In this document: piece by piece, positions 56,924-64,000 of the stretch | Position numbering within the stretch: the stretch's first letter is position 1 | Layout: every line of letters starts with the position of its first letter | From: Colocasia esculenta | Taxonomy: Eukaryota; Streptophyta; Magnoliopsida; Alismatales; Araceae | Assembly (NCBI GenBank): GCA_014218235.1 | Contig: CM024755.1 | Location: 76,120,631 to 76,184,630, forward strand | Direction: 5' to 3' | DNA: 64,000 nucleotides | The notes under the pieces: generated by a model | Told to the model about the DNA's origin: nothing | The model's database searches: none | Seen by the model: only the letters and a program-made list of their open reading frames with translations | Translations under genes and position numbers: made by a program

Positions 56924-57985
56924 ATGGTAGCTGAAGCTGACAACTATGAAGGCCAATCTGTTACAAGGCCACCATTCTTTGATGGTGAAGATCATCAATA
57001 TTGGAAGATGCGGATGGAGTGCTTCATCAGAGGTACAAATTTTGATTTATGGTAGGTAATAGAAGAAGGTGATTTTCAAGTCCTTGGTGAATCCTCTTCT
57101 GGTCTTTCTATAGCAGATAAGAGAAATATGTCCCTGAACTATAAGGTAAAAAATTATCTTTGTTGTGCCTTCTCTAAGAGAGAGTTCAATAGATTATTGG
57201 CTTGTAGAACTGCAAAAGAAATGTGGGATAAACTGCAAGTCACATATGAAGGTACTGATAGGGTTAAACAAACTAGAATAAATATTCTTGTATCCCAATA
57301 TGAACAATTCAAAATGCTTCCAAATGAGAACATAACTCAGATGTATAACAGGTTTTCCAACATAATAGTGGGATTAAGCTCTTTAGGAAAAGTTCTAACC
57401 AATGAAGAAATAGTTAGAAAAATCCTAAGATCTCAAACTAATGTTTGGACTCCTAAAGTTACTGCCATTGAGGAAGCACATGGTTTAACTCAATTATCTA
57501 TTGATAAATTAATTGAATCCCTCATGACTCATGAAATTAATATGGAGAGATTTTCTGAAAATTCTTCGAAAAAGAAAATGTCAAATGCTTTGAAGGTTGC
57601 AGATTCCTCTTCATCTGAAGATTCCAAGGAGAAATCAGATGACAGTGATGATGAGGCAATGCTATAAAACAAATTGCAAAGAATCATTGCAAAGAAGAAG
57701 AAGTTCAGATCTAAAATATTTTTCAAGAAAGATAAGAAGAAGGAGCCAACTTGCTACAAGTGTAACCAACCTAGACATTACAAATCTGAATGTCCAAAGC
57801 TGAAGAAAAAGGATCAAGCAGAAAGATCTGACAAGAGGAAAGGCAAAGATAAGAAATTCAGAAAAAATAAGAAAAAGGCAATGACAGCAGCATGGGATAA
57901 TGAAGAAGCTACCAGTTCTAAATCCTCAAACTCAGAATCTGAAGAGGAAGAAAAGGCAAATCTAGCCCTCATGGCAAGACTGGAG
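56924..57985 (+). pseudogene. gag: Gag of C, second copy
   Basis: A single frame from ATG 56924, broken only by in-frame stops (TAG 57053, TAA 57665, TAG 57986). CCHC reads CYKCNQPRHYKSEC. Shows the same internal deletion before pol as copy 1. Confidence 0.88.
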
Positions 57986-59386
57986 TAGGGTCGGCTGAGA
58001 GCATCCAAATGGTATTTGGATAGTGGGTGCTCAAGGCATATGACAGGTGATAGAAAGTTGTTTACAAGTTTTAGAGATAAAATTGCTCAAGTCACCTATG
58101 GAGATAATGGAAAAGGAAAAGTCCTAGGATGTGAGACAGTTGGAACTAATGAAAAGAATTTGATTGAAGATGTCATGTATGTAGAAGGGTTGAAGCATAA
58201 CCTCATAAGCATCAGTCAATTATGTGATAAGGGTCATCTAGTAAAATTTCAGAATGATAAGTGCATTATTCAAAAGGATGGAAAAATTGTATTGGAAGCT
58301 CAAAGAGTGAAGAATCTGTACACATTACAGTTAGTAGAATTAAAAGAAGTGAACTTATGTCTTGCAACCACTAAGAGTGAAGAAGCTGATTTGTGGCATA
58401 GTAGATTGGGTCATGCAAGCACTTCAGTCATCAAGAAATTGATAAAGCATGATCTGGTTGAAGGTCTCCCAAAGATGAAAATGAAGAAATCTGGAATATG
58501 TTCAGCTTGTGCAAAAGGGAAGAAAACCAAGACATCATTTCAGTCCAAAACAGTTGTCACAACTGCCAAACCTTTGGAGCTAATTCACATGGATTTGTTT
58601 GGACCCATAAGGATAGTCAGTCTTGGAGGAAAGGTGTATGGCTATGTGATAGTAGATGACTACTCAAGATATACTTGGGTGCCTTTCTTAGAAGCCAAAT
58701 CAGAAGCCCTTTCATCTTTTCTGAAGTTCAGCAAAGTAGTTCAAAAGAATCAGAAATTCCAGATTATCAGTATCAGATCTGATCATGGTGAAGAATTCAA
58801 GAATGATGAATTCATGAAGTTCTGTGAAGAAAAAGGAATTGAACATAATTTTTCAGCACCAAGGACACCTCAACAAAATTGAGTAGTAGAAAGGAAGAAT
58901 AGGACACTACTAGACATGGCCAGAACTATGCTTACTGAGTACAATTTACCAAGATACTTCTAGGCAGAGGTAGTCAACATAGCCTACTACATCATCAACA
59001 GATGCATGATCCGACCAATTCTAAAGAAGACCCCATATGAGCTTTACAAAGAAAAGAAGCCCAACATCAGTCATCTTCGGCCTTTTGGTTGTAAGTGTTT
59101 TATTTTAAATAATGGTAAAGATAACTTAGGAAAATTAGATGCTAAAAGTGATGAAGGATTCTTATTAGGATATATTTCAAAACCTAGGGGATATAAAGTT
59201 TTTAATAGAAGAACTTTAACCATAGAACAAACTGTGCATATATTATTTGATGAAACTAACCCTTCTATTAAAAGAATAGAAGAAGAAGATTGTTTTGAAG
59301 ATTTATGTAGGGATCTAGAAAAAACATCTCTTGAAGATGAAGAAAAGGAAGAAGAAAAGGAAGATCCTCCACTAGAAGAACTTCAA
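57986..59386 (+). pseudogene. pol: Pol of C, second copy, truncated
   Basis: Stays in the gag frame: protease MDSGCSRHMTGD at 58016, integrase zinc region, core (RSDHGEEF, with one Gly changed to Glu; TGA at 58880) and C-terminus. TAG at 58961 is shared with copy 1. Ends abruptly at 59386 in the linker before RT. Confidence 0.88.
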
Positions 59387-60767
59387 TATGACTTGACTTG
59401 GCATGAAAATATCTCATAATATATCTGGTAAGTTACTCCAATAATGTATTTAAATTGCTCTATTTTTTATGGATTTGTCTTTGTTTCTTGCGATGTTTTA
59501 GAATACTGTTACCTACGCTCCACTGTTCTAGAATTCCTCTGGAACATCAAACACTTGTTTCTATATACACTTTCTCTTGACTTGGACAAACTCTCTGTTG
59601 GATATTCCTTTTGTCGGACTAGTGAATCTTTCTTCAAGGCCTCCGTAAGTCTCCCTTGTCCATAGATTCCCACATGGTCGACAAGTTGGTTGTACCCTCA
59701 ATACCTATGATACCCTTTAGGGATCAGTAAGATCCAAACGGCCTTAGAATGCTCTCTCTCTTATCATGAGATCACACCAGAACTCTGGACTATGCTCGTA
59801 GCATGGTCATTGGTTAGTTAGTGAATTCTACTTGACTTCCAGCACCCATTATGCGTGTTGTGCAACCGTTACTATCGCCTATTTAACGTTGTTTCATGCG
59901 CAATGACCACTAGCTCTCATCTACACTCTACTCGCTCATCTATTCACGTTCTCTATACACTCATCTATTCATCTAGTACTCTCATCTATTCTTGGTATTC
60001 TCTATGGCCATTTGACTGATTGACTAAAGATAAGCAATATGACTAATGCTTGGCAATATAAAGGGCCCGGTCTGGTCCTGGGAGGTGCACCCAAAAGTGC
60101 TAGTGCCTGCGGGAGTTAATTGACCAGAGTGTTTGGCATTACACTCAAGTGCTATCTATCTCGACTATCTATATGACAATCAAACTGCTATACTATACTC
60201 GACTCGTTGTGCTATCATGAACTATGTTGTGCTATTTGTGCTATGGCCATCCTGCTCTTTGTGCTATAGTTGACACTTGTGTTATATGAATCATGCTATC
60301 GTACTATCACTTGCTTGACAATACTTGACTCTCGCTCTTTATCTTTAGATACTCTGCTCTTTAATACATTAATCATTTAAAGCATGCCTGATCATGAGAT
60401 TTAAGCCCCACTAGTCGTTATCGCTCATCCTGCGTTATTTGTTATGTGATCTCAGGTGAGACCGAAGAAGATACTTACACACATGAGGATGGGAATGACC
60501 AGGAGTGAAGTCAAGAGTACCCTAGAGTCTTAGTATTATGTTAGTGTCTTAGTATAGTCTTTACTTTCATTCAATGTAATGGTGTCAATTGAGCTCTATA
60601 GAAAGGCTCTGATATTAGTGGTTGTAATAGACATTTGAGGAATTATTAATGGAATACAATTTGCTTTAGCATTCATTCTTCGTCCCATGGTTGATGTCTA
60701 TCATACGCTCTATGCTCGCTTACTTGCAACTGCCTCACGTTCCGATATTTTGTGTCGGGGCTTGACA
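59387..60767 (+). repeat. Solo gypsy LTR E, right part
   Basis: Ends GGGGCTTGACA just before GTGAG. TATAAAGGG at 60057 with GGTCTGGTCCTGG downstream marks a likely core promoter and is shared with LTR I. The first 17 bases (59387-59403) may be filler at the C junction. No coding sense in about 1.4 kb. Confidence 0.7.
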
Positions 60768-60850
60768 GTGAGTTAGATATGCCAGCACCAGGTGAGGTTT
60801 AGGAGGATGTGTCACCAGAGGAGTTTGTAGCACAGCCTCAGAAGCCAGCT
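60768..60850 (+). pseudogene. gag: D2 gag, resumed fragment
   Basis: Begins with the GTGAG duplicate and continues the D2 gag N-terminal region (ATGCCAGCACCAGGTGAGG, GAGGATGTGTCA), aligned with D near 22720-22800. Contains an in-frame-looking TAG. Similarity stops near 60850. Confidence 0.7.
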
Positions 60851-61222
60851 GATAGTTGTGCACTTTTGCATATTTTTATAGGAAAAATTCATACATTACA
60901 CTCACAATTTTCTGTGCAAAATAACATGAAGTAATAAGAAATTCAATCTCATCAAATTTGTTATATCATTGGGTGTTAGTGCATAAACACATCATTGAGG
61001 AGAATATCATTTCGTATTGATATTGAAAACTTATTCTTTGTGTATGCAGGACAAAGAGAGCCTCGTACTCTAGTTGGACAAGTCATGTCATTTGTACCAA
61101 GAGGTCCAGTGTTCAAGTCTCAGCTTTAACAAAAATATTTTTTTAAATGAACTTTTCACAAAGGGTATTTTGAACATTCCCTATCATAAGGAGGAAACCC
61201 TAGGGTGCCCCCACCTCTCTTT
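60851..61222 (+). other. Unassigned stretch with a tRNA-like (SINE-like) segment
   Basis: Mostly AT-rich. 61050-61135 has an A-box-like TAGTTGGACAAG (61071-61082) and a B-box-like GTTCAAGTCTC (61111-61121) 40 bp apart, as in a tRNA-derived SINE, with an A/T-rich tail after it. It is too diverged to fold as a functional tRNA gene. Confidence 0.35.
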
Positions 61223-63370
61223 TGTGACAGACCATGTCGTTCAAACCCGTTAACCTAATAACATGCTTGACCCGACTCTGCCTCCTGTGAACAAGCCGAA
61301 GCCTCACCAGGGATATGACACACATGTCCGTGAAAACACAAAAGAACACACTGATATATATATATATATATAAGATTCATCATCCCACACATATTTACAA
61401 TGGATTTACATGGCCAAATTTCAACAAAAGTCAAAGTATAAAGATCTGGGGCATTCCCCAGGGTACAACAGAAAAGTAAATTACACTGTTGGAGGCGTCG
61501 ACCCAACACCGTTGTGATGCGGCTCCAAACTAGAAGACGGATGTGAAGCCTTCTGCTCTCCCTCACCTAAAAGGGGTAGGGGTGAGCCACACAAGTCACT
61601 GGCTCAATAGGGAAACTCCCCAAAAAATCGAGCAAACCAAACTCACAAGTAGCAAAAGCAGGAAGCTACGCTAGCAATTTATAGAACTAACTAAGCAGGT
61701 TATTAAAGCTGTAAGCCCTACTTAGCACATGTTATTAACATAAGCAGCTTTAATAAATAAATAGAAAACCATAATCAGGTGTACATACTAAAGTAGGAAA
61801 ATGCCACACTCGGGCCATGAAGATTGGTTCGCGACATCAGCAACCGACCCGGACAAACCACACAGGACTACCTCTCAGTCTCGTAGCCAAGGATGAAAAG
61901 TCCAACTACAGCTCCACCACAACAGAACCAACAAGCAGTGGAGACAAACACACACCATAACTGCAGCTCACATGGCTACAGCTCCATGCCTGGCACCCTT
62001 AGGGTCTCTGGCCCGAGCACCCTAAAGTGAGGCACTGGAAACAAGGACTAGCTGGGGACCAGTATGTCTACCGGTGTCCGTCCCCCAACCAAGAGCGCGC
62101 TACAAGCGACTAAGTACACCCACAACACACAAGCCGCTGTCCCATTGTCATCTTTCCCTCAGCCAGACGTATTACTCAAACTACAAAGTGAGGGTGTCTA
62201 GGAAGACGACATAGACCCTAGTAGTAAACAAGTACCAGGACAAGCCCCGAACACTCACGTGACTGGCTCACACAGAACCTGGGGCTCCCAACTGAAGAGG
62301 TAACCACACTAGGCGTCGTAGTACTCGCCACACACACATAAACCACATGTACACTGCACAAACCACGTGAACACCATGTCAACCATGTGAACAACACCCT
62401 CTTCGAGCGCTATAGGTGCCAATGCACCGCTTACCTTAACCACACACAACATTTTTTGATAATCCGATAACTATGCTATCAAACACAAACTTAAAGCCCT
62501 TGGAACTGCTAACGCGACGGGGGTTACTGTCGCCTTCTGAACATGACACCCCGATAGGCCGCGTTCAAAAGCAGAACACAACGGGTCGGCCTGTCGAGTT
62601 CAGAACGCGACAGAAGGGTCTGTCGCCTTCACAGGTAGGAACCCTAATCTGAGATCCCATCTCCAGATCCCCCACACAAATTACGTAAAACCATGTAAGA
62701 ACCCATTTTTCATGCTCTACTCAAAACTCTAGCATGGTATCTATCATTTATGCAGCAATTAACTAACTAAACATGCATCACATGCAATCCACAGCGTAAA
62801 ATAGGGTAGAATCTCCCTACCTTCGCGAAGAATGTGAAGAACGATAACCACCCGGTGTTTTCCCCGCTCCGTGTGACGTCCTCGCGATGAGACCACGCCG
62901 AAAACGACCCCAGCACAACAAATCACCCAGAAAACCTACGAAACCTCCTCGCCCTGGCCAAATAGAGCTTGCTGAGCTCTCTCTGGCCAACCTAAGTTAA
63001 GCGCGTTTCGCGGTTGAGAATGCGACGCACTCCACCGTTGTGACCTGAATACGACGAAGAAGGCTGTCGCTTTCCCATGGTCGATGTCAGCAGGCCACCC
63101 AGCGTGTGACACGCGGTAGACATGCAGATGAGGACCGCTCCACAGAGGCAACCAGAATCCGACACCCAGGGCTGTCGCGTTTAGAACGCGACGCCCAACC
63201 CTGTCACATTCACAGGCAGTGAACCAACGGGTGCTTTGGGCCCGAACTATCGGCCCACAAAGCCCCGGAAACCTACGTAAACACCTGTAACACACCTCAT
63301 TGGTCACACACTGGCCTCCACAACCACTAAATGAGGATCCACAAGGATCTAAAAAATGCGTGACGTTACA
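61223..63370 (-). repeat. 3' LTR of chromovirus F
   Basis: Minus strand: starts TGTAACGTCACG at 63370 and ends GTCTGTCACA at 61223, 2.15 kb. Shares short blocks with LTR D. Contains dyads at 62529-62547, 62593-62611 and 63174-63192. An AT dinucleotide run is at 61354-61373. The left edge is inferred from TG/CA only. Confidence 0.65.
63174..63192. promoter_or_regulatory. GTCGCGTT-TAG-AACGCGAC dyad in LTR F
   Basis: Perfect 8-base arms. Degraded copies with identical 8-3-8 geometry are at 62593-62611 (one arm mismatch) and 62529-62547. Confidence 0.75.
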
Positions 63371-63478
63371 TTACTATCATCTAAAAAAATATTTTGACCT
63401 CAAAATTCAGGAAGAAATTTAAACATATAAAACATTAAACACAACATCATGTACTATCATCTAAGAAGAAGTGAAAGC

Positions 63479-63778
63479 TTACTCAAACAGGTAAGGATAC
63501 GCTTTAAACATTTCCTCCGCAAATTCCCATGCATCTTCTCCTCCCTGTCTATTCTCCCATCTAACCTTTACCAATTCTATTTCTTTATTTCTCAATTTCT
63601 GTGTTCTACGACCTGTGATCTGCACTAGGTATTCTGGCTTCAAATCATCATGTTGATAGCTGACTAGCTCTGACGGATCTTTAATGTATTTTCTCAGCAT
63701 AGAGACATGGAAGACATCATGAGCATCGGTGAAATCTGCTGGCAAATCAATTCTGTATGCTGTCTCTCCAATTCTTTC
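63479..63778 (-). pseudogene. pol: C-terminal end of chromovirus F pol (integrase tail and chromodomain)
   Basis: Minus strand, about 99 codons ending in TAA at 63479. Begins in integrase (ERIGETAYRIDLPADFTDAHDVFHVSMLRKY), continues through a spacer and ends with a chromodomain-like segment (ITGRRTQKLRNKEIELVKVRWE, EDAWEFAEEM, YPYLFE). In chromoviruses this domain guides integration to modified chromatin. The 5' side is cut by the insertion of LTR H at 63779, so the rest of pol lies outside the window. The short 3' untranslated region 63371-63478 lacks a clear polypurine tract. Confidence 0.85.
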
Positions 63779-64000
63779 TGTAGGATCGAATAGGTGGATG
63801 GATCAGATCTAGAAGGGGGGGTTGAATAGATCTAACACCAGTTAATACAGAAGCTTAAGCAATTCAAAATTACTTCGAATCAGAGATCAATTCAGACAAA
63901 CAATTTACTGATCTGAAGTGTGGGAGTGTGTAGATTATGTGTGAAGCAATTAAACACTTAGTGTGAAAGTGAAATCCTATGCAAGCATCTAACGCAGACA
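63779..64000 (-). repeat. Element H: partial Sirevirus LTR, running off the window
   Basis: TGTAGGATCGAAT, then CAGATCTAGAAGGGGGGGTT, matches the reverse complement of the end of the LTR of element A (AGATCTAGAAGGGGGG, GAATAGATCT, GAAGCTTAA, CCTATGCAAGCATCTA). A fourth, more diverged Sirevirus, minus orientation. Confidence 0.85.

Larger units (their letters stand above)
44296..59386 (+). mobile_element. Element C: Sirevirus composite, LTR-internal-LTR-truncated internal
   Basis: A 5' LTR (44296-46589), a complete but decayed internal region (gag, pol, extra ORF), a second LTR (54781-56872), and then a second primer site, gag and part of pol that stop at 59386. Such tandem sharing of an LTR usually arises by recombination between LTRs. 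The two internal copies share a gag deletion and at least one stop codon. The sequence just before it (44291-44295) is TGAAA, and TGAAA also occurs at 59404-59408, but the truncated right end makes a target duplication uncertain. Confidence 0.88.

Overview
The window is plant repeat DNA. I find no convincing host gene, rRNA, tRNA gene or CRISPR array. Every recognisable coding stretch belongs to a retrotransposon: Ty1/copia elements of the Sirevirus (SIRE/Maximus) type, Ty3/gypsy elements including chromoviruses, and one LINE fragment. Primer-binding sites matching the plant initiator-Met tRNA, LTRs of about 2 kb, TG...CA ends and 5-bp target duplications point to an angiosperm with a large, repeat-rich genome. 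The species cannot be named from the sequence.

Layout. 1-5968 and 19241-20952 are two parts of an old minus-strand gypsy-like element (G0), split by element A (5969-19240, +). A is a nearly intact Sirevirus with almost identical LTRs and target duplication GAGGG. 20953-22993 is the gag/protease part of a minus-strand gypsy element (D). Its LTR (22994-24915 plus 38029-38349) was split by element B (24916-38023, -), a second Sirevirus with target duplication CAAGC. 38350-40558 is the LTR and leader of another gypsy element (I). D2 (40559-43054, resuming 60768-60850) sits in I. E, a solo gypsy LTR (43055-44295 plus about 59387-60767, target duplication GTGAG), sits in D2. C, a Sirevirus composite (44296-59386, + strand, LTR-internal-LTR-truncated internal), sits in E. 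A LINE 3' end sits in the first LTR of C. 61223-63778 is the 3' LTR and last part of pol of a chromodomain gypsy element (F, -), interrupted at 63779 by the LTR of a fourth Sirevirus (H).

How the parts work together. A, B and C share one plan: LTR, Met-tRNA primer site, gag, pol (protease, integrase, RT, RNase H), a spacer, a large extra ORF, polypurine tract, LTR. The extra ORFs of A, B and C are related to each other; in B and C the region carries a further C-terminal half of about 530 codons.

Most notable pattern. Each Sirevirus carries in its U3 an array of short dyads with its own sequence flavour: GTCGAC in A, AGTCGAAT/ATTCGACT in B, CCGACT/AGTCGAA in C. The same flavour reappears in the spacer just upstream of that element's extra ORF. 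In A the dyads are strikingly phased: six pairs about 21 bp apart in U3, one pair 21 bp apart in gag, and a train of four at 21-22 bp before the extra ORF. The gypsy LTRs have comparable arrays: GTCGCGAC octamers spaced strictly 18/11/18/11 in D, and GTCGCGTT-loop-AACGCGAC dyads in E and F. This looks like a binding-site system that recurs across unrelated LTR families. All functional readings of it are inference.
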